Shown here: positions 1 through 5,081 of the stretch, piece after piece
How the letters are laid out: each line of letters opens with the position of its first letter
Position numbering within the stretch: the stretch's first letter is position 1
Assembly: GCA_030038695.1 (NCBI GenBank)
Contig: JASHSN010000485.1
Span: 1-6,177, forward strand
DNA: 6,177 bases
Reading direction: 5' to 3'
From: Nitrososphaeraceae archaeon
Lineage (GTDB): Archaea > Thermoproteota > Nitrososphaeria > Nitrososphaerales > Nitrososphaeraceae
Notes under the pieces: generated by a model
Seen by the model: the letters and a program-made list of their open reading frames with translations, nothing else
Told to the model about the DNA's origin: nothing
Database searches by the model: none
Translations under genes and position numbers: made by a program

Positions 1-2
1 CT

Positions 3-329
3 GCATTTCATACCTTTAAACTGCTTGAATTAAGTACAAATTCATCAATCCTTGCAGGGAAACCCGCATACATGTTAATTGGTACGTATCGAGATCGTTC
101 GCCGGCTTGCAAAAACTAATGGAAATCTATAATTGGTGATAAAGCATACAGTGTGCAATATATTGCAGATGCCCCAAAGTACTCTGATTATTTACCAACA
201 GTACAAGAGATGATTGATTCGCTGGCGATCAACAAATCCTTGGGAACCAGCTTGCTTAACTATTCCGTAGACCATTTCGTAGAGGCTCGCGCTAGCACTA
301 CTAGTAATAGGCCTCACACAACAGCGTAA
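3..329 (+). pseudogene. PsbP-like domain protein, 3' part, frame-disrupted and cut by window edge
   Basis: No intact reading frame spans this stretch, but one frame (codons starting at 3, 6, 9...) reads NSSILAGKPAYMLIGTYRDR and is then stopped by TAA at 117-119. The same frame resumes with GDKAYSVQYIADAPKYSDYL and PTVQEMIDS at 135-221. Between them, 107-127 in a neighbouring frame reads LQKLMEI, which is what the family would have there. The order 'LAG-PAY ... GDKAY-V-YIA ... YSDYLPT-Q-MIDS' matches the C-terminal half of PsbP-like proteins common in Nitrososphaeria, usually secreted or lipid-anchored small proteins of unknown role; the link to photosystem PsbP is by fold only. Two compensating indels explain the frame changes. 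After MIDS the frame stays open to TAA 327-329, giving about 35 residues rich in Ser, Thr, Ala and Asn that look unlike the family. The 5' end lies outside the window. Family call moderately sure; sequencing error could also explain the breaks. Confidence 0.6.
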
Positions 330-469
330 TTGTATCTGCTGATAATGCAATCAAGATATATTAATAGGAATTTTCACTATAAACAGCTTGCAAGGTTGTC
401 TAAGGAAATTGAAGAGGTTAAGTGAATGATAACTTACTTTGTAGATCCCGCAACTATACTATAGAAATA

Positions 470-504
470 AGACAGCTAGTTATCAATCCGGTATGTAGCT
501 GTCT
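470..504. repeat. perfect 9-bp inverted repeat (stem-loop)
   Basis: AGACAGCTA at 470-478 is exactly complementary to TAGCTGTCT at 496-504, with a 17-nt loop. No T-run follows on either strand, so it is not a typical archaeal U-tract terminator. It could be a regulatory dyad or a remnant of a mobile element end. Confidence 0.6.
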
Positions 505-649
505 AGAAGGCTTAGGAGAATCGCTTTTTCAGTCATGGGTCAACCCACCTGTAAAGCATAATTCTTTTGGCCCAGTACAATGTCCTGTTTCTTCCGTTTT
601 GCCACTGATGGTTTGAATTTTAGTATTGTTAAAAATGCTAATAGGTTGC

Positions 650-679
650 ATTATCTTCAATTTCTGCATGGAAGATAAT
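650..679. repeat. perfect 9-bp inverted repeat (stem-loop)
   Basis: ATTATCTTC at 650-658 pairs exactly with GAAGATAAT at 671-679 around a 12-nt loop. It lies about 70 nt beyond the last recognisable codon of the minus-strand HTH remnant. It could therefore have served as the 3' end structure of that gene, although no oligo-T follows on the minus strand. Confidence 0.6.
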
Positions 680-747
680 TGAGAAGACAAACAATAAGGG
701 AAAAGCCACCAGTGACAAACCGAAGTCGGCTCAAATTAGTGCCACGG

Positions 748-1000
748 CTAATATTTGCTACATGATAGGTGAATAGAGTTGCCTTCTGAAAACAACTTGA
801 AGGTCTGGGTAATTTTCAATCTTGATTTAATATCATCATTCTCATCTAGTTGGCCTATCTAGTTCCGCTTCCAATTTTGCTTTGTTTATTATGGCCCTTA
901 TATCTCTAAATGACATGTGAATAAGTTTGGCAATTTCCCTTGTCGACCTATCCTCTTTGTAAACTCGAATTACGTACTCTTCCTTTTCCACTCTGTTCAT
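748..1000 (-). pseudogene. thaumarchaeal HTH DNA-binding protein, frameshifted and truncated
   Basis: From ATG at 1000 the minus strand encodes 52 residues, stopping at TGA 842-844. The segment STREIAKLIHMSFRDIRAII (residues 19-38) is a helix-turn-helix of the sigma-70-region-4/homeodomain-like kind, in a small regulator family expanded in Nitrososphaerales. In that family the protein normally continues well past this point. Here the continuation is in another frame: starting around 846 it reads DENDDIKSRLKITQTFKLFS then EGNS, the usual second segment with its 'FKLF-EGK-P' motif. It ends at TAG 748-750 before the expected end. A one-base insertion (or two-base loss) near 845 explains the split. 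Either only the 52-residue HTH is made, or the gene is dead; I favour a decayed copy. No clear TATA box sits at the expected distance. Its likely role, when intact, was DNA binding in transcription control; the target is unknown. Confidence 0.65.
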
Positions 1001-1214
1001 ATCTAGTAGCGAGGCGAGGTTTTACTCCCTCCTAGGGTTATGCATGTTTTACCCAGGGAGGGTGTGTGTTATGACAGTAGCTTGATTCCATATGTTAGTA
1101 CATTAACCATAACTAATGATAATAGTCACATAGATCGTGGTCAGCTGCCTGAAGTCTTTATTTATATTCGATATTGTGATTTCTAATTTATTAGACGTTC
1201 TTACTGGAGTTCCA
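1001..1214. other. intergenic stretch between kinase and HTH remnant
   Basis: No gene is seen. Besides the inverted repeat at 1027-1062 it holds only a weak AT-rich dyad (TCTAA, 4-nt loop, TTAGA) at about 1183-1196, just downstream of the kinase stop codon on the minus strand. Confidence 0.4.
1027..1062. repeat. GC-rich imperfect inverted repeat
   Basis: The left arm CCCTCCTAGGGT (1027-1038) pairs with the right arm ACCCAGGGAGGG (1051-1062) at 10 of 12 positions, with a 12-nt spacer. It is the most GC-rich element of an otherwise AT-rich intergenic stretch and lies 27 bases upstream of the HTH remnant start on the minus strand. It could be an operator for that gene or a stem-loop. It is about 150 bp past the kinase stop, which makes a terminator for the kinase less likely. 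Confidence 0.5.
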
Positions 1215-2849
1215 CTATAGTTCTCTTATTGGTACACTAAAAGTAAACGTTGCTCCGTTTCCATTAGTATTATTCTCAGCCCAAATCTTGCCACCATGAG
1301 CTTCGATTATATTTTTTGAGATAAAAAGACCTAATCCAGTTCCCTTCTGTACGCCATGTGAAGGAGCTTTAGTACCAAATTTAGTGAATAGCTGAGGTAG
1401 TACTTCCGCATGTAGGCCTTGACCCGTATCCTTTACACTAACTAGTGCGACGTTATCTTTTATTTCAGAAGTAATGGTAATTGTACCTTCCTTTGTAAAT
1501 TTAACAGCATTGGCCAACATATTGGAAATGACTTGTATTATTCTCACTCTATCTGCTTCCAATAATATATGCTGGGGCATATATGATAGCCTTATGTTTT
1601 TGTTGTTGACGAACTCTGAGCCTAATGTAATATCATTCACCACATTCATTACTATGTCGTTTAGATCGAACAGTTCTTTTGTTAGAATTAGTGATTGGTT
1701 TTCGATCTTTGTAACATCCAGTATGGATTCTGTGAGCTGCATCAGTCTTCTTGCGTTTCTTATGATGATATCTAATATCTCTTGTTGACGTACATCTTGT
1801 ATTTTTGGTCTAAGGACTGCAGATAGAGTGAGTATTGGTTGAATAGGTGTTCGCAATTCGTGAGAGGCCACATTAAGAAATTCATTTTTCATTTTATCTG
1901 ATTCCTTTAAACTTTCATATTGAGCACGTATTAATTCCTCTTGTTCTCTCAATCTGGTATTAATTTCCTCTAGCCTATCGTTACTTTCTTTTAATCTTAA
2001 ATTGTAGTTGATACTCGATAATGCTAGCCCAACAATGTTAACAAAATAAGCTGAATCTTTGAGGATGTGAGCTACGTTATGTGCCGTGTCAAAAGAAGCA
2101 GTTGAATAAGACATAATAAGCTCAGCAAATGCATCAATTAATATAGAACCGACGATTCCTTTGTAAAAAACGTCATTTTTCTTGTAGAGCTGCCTCTTAT
2201 AAAAATAGAATAAAGCAACTAGAAATAATATTAGCGCGGGAATTTCATATGGTCTATGTAAAGGATAGTTATCCAGCACTACACCCGGAAAAAATATGAA
2301 AAGAGAGCTTATTGCAGTACCAGCGGCTAGACAGGCAAGAACGACCAAGAATACTACAAGCATTTTTTGGTCTAAGTTGTGATGTTGGCTTACTTCTCTT
2401 TCTTGTTCGTTCCTAGACAATATAGGATAACATGCGATTGCTATGGCAAACATAGCACTTAGAAATAGCCTGCCCGCAAACCAAGTCTGTGGTATAAAGT
2501 ATTTGAGAAATAATGACTCATTTACTAAATTATACGATACTATAACGTGCAGCAAATCAATTAAAGCATTAGCAAGAAATCCTATTCCAAGAAAGAGACT
2601 GAATTTATCACTTAAAGTGTGGTAACGGGATATATAGTAAAATGAAAGTATTGCAGCAAGTAGGACAGCAAACAATTCGATATAAAAATGGTGTATTTCA
2701 GATAGTCTCCATGTGCTAGGATTGATCGATAGAATTGCTATTATTGATAGAGGAATAGACGGTACGAGTGTATATTTGATTAAAGTTTCACTGAATAAAG
2801 AAAGTGGTTTGTAACTAGATGTGAATGATGCTAAATTGTTCCACCCCAC
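1215..2849 (-). CDS. MASE3-domain membrane sensor histidine kinase
   Basis: This 544-residue protein is a signal-sensing kinase that autophosphorylates on histidine and passes the phosphate to a response regulator. Residues 25-280 are a membrane sensor of the MASE3 type, with about eight hydrophobic helices (roughly 25-43, 52-74, 84-107, 121-143, 161-188, 200-217, 226-247, 262-281) and the features HHFYIELF, LIDLLHVI and QTWFAGRLFLSAMF. A charged coiled coil (about 282-320) leads into the HisKA helix with SHELRTPI, phosphoacceptor H330. The ATPase domain shows the N box (NMLANAVKFT, N447), G1 (DTGQGL, 474-479), F box (LFTKFG, 487-492) and G2 (GTGLGL, 503-508), so it should be catalytically active. 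There is no PAS or receiver domain. The ligand of MASE3 is unknown. The start is GTG at 2847-2849, two codons after an in-frame TAA at 2853-2855; no other start precedes the first helix. The ATG codons at 2876 and 2864 lie in frame but upstream of that TAA. No response regulator gene is nearby, so it is an orphan kinase. Confidence 0.93.
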   Translation of the reverse strand: MGWNNLASFTSSYKPLSLFSETLIKYTLVPSIPLSIIAILSINPSTWRLSEIHHFYIELFAVLLAAILSFYYISRYHTLSDKFSLFLGIGFLANALIDLLHVIVSYNLVNESLFLKYFIPQTWFAGRLFLSAMFAIAIACYPILSRNEQEREVSQHHNLDQKMLVVFLVVLACLAAGTAISSLFIFFPGVVLDNYPLHRPYEIPALILFLVALFYFYKRQLYKKNDVFYKGIVGSILIDAFAELIMSYSTASFDTAHNVAHILKDSAYFVNIVGLALSSINYNLRLKESNDRLEEINTRLREQEELIRAQYESLKESDKMKNEFLNVASHELRTPIQPILTLSAVLRPKIQDVRQQEILDIIIRNARRLMQLTESILDVTKIENQSLILTKELFDLNDIVMNVVNDITLGSEFVNNKNIRLSYMPQHILLEADRVRIIQVISNMLANAVKFTKEGTITITSEIKDNVALVSVKDTGQGLHAEVLPQLFTKFGTKAPSHGVQKGTGLGLFISKNIIEAHGGKIWAENNTNGNGATFTFSVPIREL

Positions 2850-2929
2850 CCCTTAGGAGCGCATTTTAGAGTCCATGATGCTGCGATTAGCCAAGGTATC
2901 CGGTTCTTTGCACCATCCAAATTCGTCAT
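2831..2929 (-). CDS. possible 32-residue leader ORF overlapping the kinase start
   Basis: ATG at 2929 opens a 32-codon ORF (beginning MTNLDGAKNRIPWLIAASW) that stops at TAG 2831-2833, 18 bases inside the kinase reading frame. A TATA-like stretch on the minus strand (about 2949-2957) lies about 24 bases upstream, close to the spacing for a leaderless transcript starting at this ATG. If real, translation ending here could be coupled to the GTG start of the kinase at 2849. I recognise no family, and a chance ORF is quite possible. A second TATA-like stretch (2931-2936) would start transcription near 2908 and exclude this ATG. Confidence 0.25.
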   Translation of the reverse strand: MTNLDGAKNRIPWLIAASWTLKCAPKGWGGTI

Positions 2930-2931
2930 CC

Positions 2932-3300
2932 TTATAGCAATCTAATCCTTATACATAGTAGTTTGTTATATGAATATCGTTATATGGATATCTGGCTGAG
3001 GGGTCCAGAGTCTATCAAGGAAATTTTATCTAGTCTGACGAGATTATTAGTCGGTTGCAGAATACACAGCAAAGAAACCATGGTAACCGCAGGCAATAAA
3101 GCGGTAGCAGCACAAAACAGACTTCCAGATAAAGTAAAATTTGTGTTGGCTACCTGAGAGATATGATAATACCATAATGCCTCGTGTTTAACAACCATTG
3201 TCGGCCAGCAAGACTATGGATACCTCAGATATTGAATCAAATTCAAAAATAAGAACAAAAGGTCTGGTCAGGATTCGACAGTGTTATCTTGTTTATCTAC
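2932..3300. other. ambiguous interval, no recognisable gene
   Basis: Two ORFs face each other here: plus strand 2984-3157 (57 residues from ATG, 64 from an upstream TTG) and minus strand 2980-3198 (72 residues with a hydrophobic middle). I recognise neither. They overlap almost fully, so at most one is real, and neither has a well-placed TATA box. A 30-codon plus ORF (3216-3308, beginning MDTSDIESNSKIRTKG) ends inside the promoter of the next gene and is probably chance. Confidence 0.4.
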
Positions 3301-3301
3301 C

Positions 3302-3308
3302 TTTATAA
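3302..3308 (+). promoter_or_regulatory. archaeal TATA box for the anchored surface protein
   Basis: TTTATAA is centred about 30 bases upstream of the ATG at 3335. With the usual archaeal spacing of about 26 bases, transcription would start near 3331, leaving a leader of only about four nucleotides. I see no Shine-Dalgarno sequence upstream of the ATG, which agrees with a near-leaderless transcript. This also supports ATG 3335 over the upstream TTG at 3320, which would lie before the transcription start. Confidence 0.5.
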
Positions 3309-3334
3309 CTTGATACCTCTTGTGTCCTGTGTTA

Positions 3335-3922
3335 ATGAAAGTGTTAAGGTCTTTTATTTCGATCTTGCAGTTTCTTCTAATGGTCTTTGCTTTGATCATG
3401 ATTATGATCTTAGGTCAGTTATCCCCGAATATTGTATCCGCACAACTCAGCACAAACGGTACCAAGACTTGGTTAGATAGGGATCAGAATATAAAAATTG
3501 TATTAAGCATGATACCTTTGCAGCCCACGATAGGTACATCCTGTCTGCTAAGATTTACTGTCCAAAATTTGGAGACAGGTAAACCTCTAACAAACCTATT
3601 GGCAAGTGTCGTAATTCTTGGAGTGAATAGAAGTCAGGAAACGACATTTCGATTGACAAATATATCGGCCCCTGATGGTAATTTCTCTACTAATGTCATC
3701 TTTCCTGACATAGGATCATACCAAGTTATCACAAAGATAATGTCACAGACTCACGATGTTGCTGCGCTAGCATCCTTTTTAGTTATCGTTCCACTTCCTC
3801 TTTTCACTTTGAATGTTCCTGGTACATCGTCATCTTACATCATTTGGGGAATCGCTGTAGCTGCCACGGTGGCTTCCTTTTTGGTCCTAAAAAATAGGAG
3901 GTCTCAAAAAAAATCTTATTGA
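3335..3922 (+). CDS. secreted Ig-like/YtkA-like protein with C-terminal membrane anchor
   Basis: The 195-residue protein has a classic export design. It has a positively charged start (MKVLRS), a long hydrophobic stretch (about 7-27) and a likely cleavage site after VSA at residues 34-36. An extracellular domain of about 130 residues follows, then one membrane helix (about 167-186) and a basic cytoplasmic tail (KNRRSQKKSY). The outer domain is predicted beta-rich; the run IKIVLSMIPLQPTIGTSCLL followed by FTVQNLETGKPLTN resembles FixH/YtkA-like Ig-fold domains. It has four N-glycosylation sequons: NGT 41-43, NRS 98-100, NIS 109-111 and NFS 116-118, which suits an archaeal surface protein. One cysteine (C70) is present, so no disulfide within the chain. 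I chose ATG 3335 over the TTG at 3320 because it gives a proper signal peptide and fits the TATA box. It stands alone; function unknown. The topology is sure, the domain family less so. Confidence 0.8.
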   Translation: MKVLRSFISILQFLLMVFALIMIMILGQLSPNIVSAQLSTNGTKTWLDRDQNIKIVLSMIPLQPTIGTSCLLRFTVQNLETGKPLTNLLASVVILGVNRSQETTFRLTNISAPDGNFSTNVIFPDIGSYQVITKIMSQTHDVAALASFLVIVPLPLFTLNVPGTSSSYIIWGIAVAATVASFLVLKNRRSQKKSY

Positions 3923-3951
3923 GAAGACAGCGGTTTCGTTGCACATGCATA

Positions 3952-4140
3952 ATGGAAAATAGGATAGCACAATGCTTGATCCACATCATATCCTTGCCAA
4001 AAACATTTTGCAAATGACAATTGATACCCAAATATCCAGAAGCTATTGAGAAATTAAATGGCTGCAACGATCCCTCATTTGGTTTGACAAATTTATCAGA
4101 AGAAAAGAAAGGAGATCCTGCAAAACTAATGTCTAACTAG
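3952..4140 (+). pseudogene. possible small-gene remnant with in-frame TGA
   Basis: One frame runs from ATG 3952 to TAG 4138-4140 but contains a TGA at 4015-4017. The part after it reads as convincing protein: KYPEAIEKLNGC, then NDPSFGLTNLSEEKKGDPAK, with a normal charge mix and no low complexity. The part before it (MENRIAQCLIHIISLPKTF) is less typical. I do not recognise a family. It could be the 3' end of a lost gene. TTG at 4021 is the only possible start for the second part alone. Confidence 0.25.
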
Positions 4141-4158
4141 CTAGCTGAGACGTATTAA

Positions 4159-4235
4159 CAATCAAAATGGTAGTGATTGATGGCAGTTAAAGGGGAGTGG
4201 CATCAATCAAAATGATAGTTAAAGGGGAGTGGCAT
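4159..4235. repeat. imperfect two-copy tandem repeat
   Basis: Copy one (4159-4203, 45 bp) and copy two (4204-4235, 32 bp) abut exactly. Both begin CAATCAAAATG and end AGTTAAAGGGGAGTGGCAT (19 bp, at 4185-4203 and 4217-4235). Copy one carries about 13 extra bases in the middle. It is non-coding and probably a local duplication followed by a small deletion, or two protein-binding sites. Confidence 0.7.
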
Positions 4236-4282
4236 AGTAATAATAAGCTCTATTGAGACAGACAAAATAAATCGTTGATGCA

Positions 4283-4289
4283 TTTATAC
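4283..4289 (+). promoter_or_regulatory. TATA box for a putative leaderless small ORF
   Basis: TTTATAC is centred about 27 bases before the ATG at 4313, the spacing expected when transcription begins at the start codon. Confidence 0.35.
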
Positions 4290-4312
4290 TACGGCTAAGT
4301 TGATATCACTTA

Positions 4313-4399
4313 ATGTCGGACTTCGTGGTCCTAAATCTGTATCGTATGATAGAGGATCCAACCAAAGTATTGATGGATATGCTATTTCAAATTAATTAA
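4313..4399 (+). CDS. putative 28-residue small protein or truncated gene start
   Basis: ATG 4313 opens a short frame beginning MSDFVVLNLYRMIEDPTKVL and ending in MDMLFQIN at TAA 4397-4399. It alternates hydrophobic and charged residues and would suit a single amphipathic helix. A TATA box at 4283-4289 is placed for a leaderless message. I recognise no family. It may be a real small protein, the broken 5' end of a longer gene, or chance in AT-rich DNA; there is no clear continuation in the other frames. Confidence 0.3.
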   Translation: MSDFVVLNLYRMIEDPTKVLMDMLFQIN

Positions 4400-4404
4400 T
4401 ATTA

Positions 4405-4421
4405 TGTCTTACTGTAAGACA
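4405..4421. promoter_or_regulatory. 17-bp perfect palindrome upstream of the DM13 gene, candidate operator
   Basis: TGTCTTACTGTAAGACA has 8-bp arms around a single central base. It lies about 17 bases upstream of the TATA-like TTTAATAAT (4438-4446) that would serve the DM13 gene. Size, symmetry and place fit a site for a dimeric activator or repressor. It could instead be an intercistronic stem-loop behind the 28-codon ORF. Confidence 0.45.
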
Positions 4422-4437
4422 GTGGTAAGCCTGAACC

Positions 4438-4460
4438 TTTAATAATTTCGACCCTAGGGT
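4438..4460 (+). promoter_or_regulatory. promoter of the DM13 gene with a 10-bp palindrome
   Basis: TTTAATAAT at 4438-4446 is TATA-like and would place transcription start near 4468, 17 bases before the ATG at 4485. The perfect palindrome ACCCTAGGGT (4451-4460) sits between this box and the expected start, where a bound repressor would block transcription. Confidence 0.4.
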
Positions 4461-4484
4461 GTCACTACGAACAAAAAACTAACA

Positions 4485-4934
4485 ATGATAATTGTCATAG
4501 TGATCGCAGCTGTAGGAATACCTTTCGGAGTCTATACGATTTCACCAATTTTCACAAGCTCTACAGTAAATGAATCACTACCAACAACTACTGTCGATGG
4601 TAAAGGAGCGAAATCATCATACTAAGGTAACTTTACAGGTGCTGGCGACGGAATACATAATGCAGCCGGAACAACAAAAGTTGTTGCATTAGGAGATGGG
4701 AGTAAGATTCTGAGATTAGAAAACTTTAGATCTACTAACGGACCTAATGTCCATGTTTACCTCTCGACTGACAAACGTCCTTCAGATTATGTGGACCTTG
4801 GAAAGATAAAAGCTAACAATGGAAATCAAAACTACAATATACCTAATGGAACTGATCTTAACAAAGACAGGTTCGTTCTACTATGGTGTAAAGATTTTTC
4901 TGTACTGTTCGGCTGTGCAGAACTAAGGACCTAA
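4485..4934 (+). pseudogene. membrane-anchored DM13 domain protein broken by an in-frame TAA
   Basis: Read through, this is a 149-residue protein. Residues 1-20 form an N-terminal membrane helix (MIIVIVIAAVGIPFGVYTI), residues 21-46 a Ser/Thr-rich linker, then comes a DM13 domain from 48 to 147. DM13 marks are clear: GNFTGAGDGIHNAAG (48-62), a G-P-VHVYLS strand (86-94), Y-LG-IKANNGNQNY (102-117) and the signature WCKDFSVLFG with Cys135, the nearly invariant cysteine thought to act in redox chemistry. Such proteins sit outside the membrane and are predicted to take part in electron transfer. Codon 47 is TAA (4623-4625), where a residue such as Lys would be expected; AAA to TAA is a single change. 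No start codon follows it before the domain, so as written only 46 residues are made. ATG 4485 is the only ATG; upstream codons (after TAG 4455-4457) read GVTTNKKLT, a plausible lost N-terminus. Sequencing error remains possible because the rest is perfectly conserved in frame. Confidence 0.75.
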
Positions 4935-5000
4935 GCCGGTTCGTTGCTGAGTAATAGGCTCTGAAGTCCTTTCCGGCTCCTTGTTAGGAGTTAAGAGGAC
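4934..5000 (+). terminator. possible structured 3' end after the DM13 gene
   Basis: Immediately after the DM13 stop codon the sequence can fold in two exclusive ways. AGCCGG (4934-4939) can pair with CCGGCT (4973-4978). Alternatively CTCCT (4977-4981) pairs with AGGAG (4986-4990) around TGTT, inside an outer GTCCT/AGGAC pairing (4966-4970 with 4996-5000). No T-run follows, so terminator activity is only a suggestion. Confidence 0.3.
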
Positions 5001-5028
5001 ATATGTATACATGCCTACCAAACTCAGT

Positions 5029-5053
5029 AGTATCAACTAGGTTGACTAATACT
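5029..5053. promoter_or_regulatory. dyad abutting the MEDS-gene TATA box, candidate operator
   Basis: TCAAC (5033-5037) and GTTGA (5041-5045) are perfect inverted arms around TAG. They are extended by AGTA (5029-5032) and TACT (5050-5053), with four unpaired bases on the right. The element ends exactly where the TATA box begins, so it covers the TFB recognition region. The product of the gene carries a ribbon-helix-helix, a fold that binds such short dyads, so autorepression is an attractive guess. A separate 10-bp palindrome, ATGTATACAT, lies at 5003-5012. Confidence 0.4.
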
Positions 5054-5061
5054 AATATATA
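5054..5061 (+). promoter_or_regulatory. TATA box of the RHH-MEDS gene, leaderless transcript
   Basis: AATATATA is centred about 25 bases before ATG 5082. With normal archaeal spacing transcription starts at or within a base or two of the start codon. No ribosome binding site is visible, which agrees. Confidence 0.55.
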
Positions 5062-5081
5062 CTGATTTCTTCACTCAACAT

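Larger units (their letters stand above)
330..747. other. gene-poor interval with two perfect hairpins
   Basis: I see no recognisable gene here. A 64-codon ORF opens with GTG at 422 and runs to 616 on the plus strand, but it lacks family resemblance and overlaps a strong hairpin, so I do not call it. A 26-codon ORF at 345-425 (plus, ATG) ends in the protein-like string QLARLSKEIEEVK, which could be the tail of a lost coiled-coil protein; it is too short to call. The interval contains two 9-bp perfect stem-loops (470-504 and 650-679), listed separately. Confidence 0.5.

Noticed and set aside
345..425. 26-codon ORF ending QLARLSKEIEEVK
   Set aside because: Short and without recognised homologues; only the final 13 residues look like coiled-coil protein.
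422..616. 64-codon plus-strand ORF with a GTG start
   Set aside because: No family resemblance, unusual composition with many Cys and Pro, no TATA box seen, and it overlaps a perfect hairpin. Open frames of this size are expected by chance here.
842..847. Programmed frameshifting in the HTH gene
   Set aside because: No slippery sequence or downstream structure is evident, and the second frame also stops early at 748-750, so decay or error is simpler.
2980..3198. 72-codon minus-strand ORF overlapping a 57-64-codon plus-strand ORF
   Set aside because: Neither peptide is recognisable and the two exclude each other. Described under the interval but not called.
3216..3308. 30-codon ORF before the surface protein gene
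   Set aside because: Its stop lies in the TATA box of the next gene and its own TATA-like sequence (TTTAACA) is weak; most likely chance.
3320..3334. Upstream TTG start for the surface protein
   Set aside because: It would add five residues before the charged start of the signal peptide and lies before the transcription start predicted from the TATA box.
4159..4235. CRISPR-like repeat
   Set aside because: Only two unequal copies abut directly with no spacer, and there are no cas genes.
4623..4625. Recoded stop (selenocysteine or pyrrolysine) in the DM13 gene
   Set aside because: The codon is TAA, whereas these amino acids use UGA and UAG.
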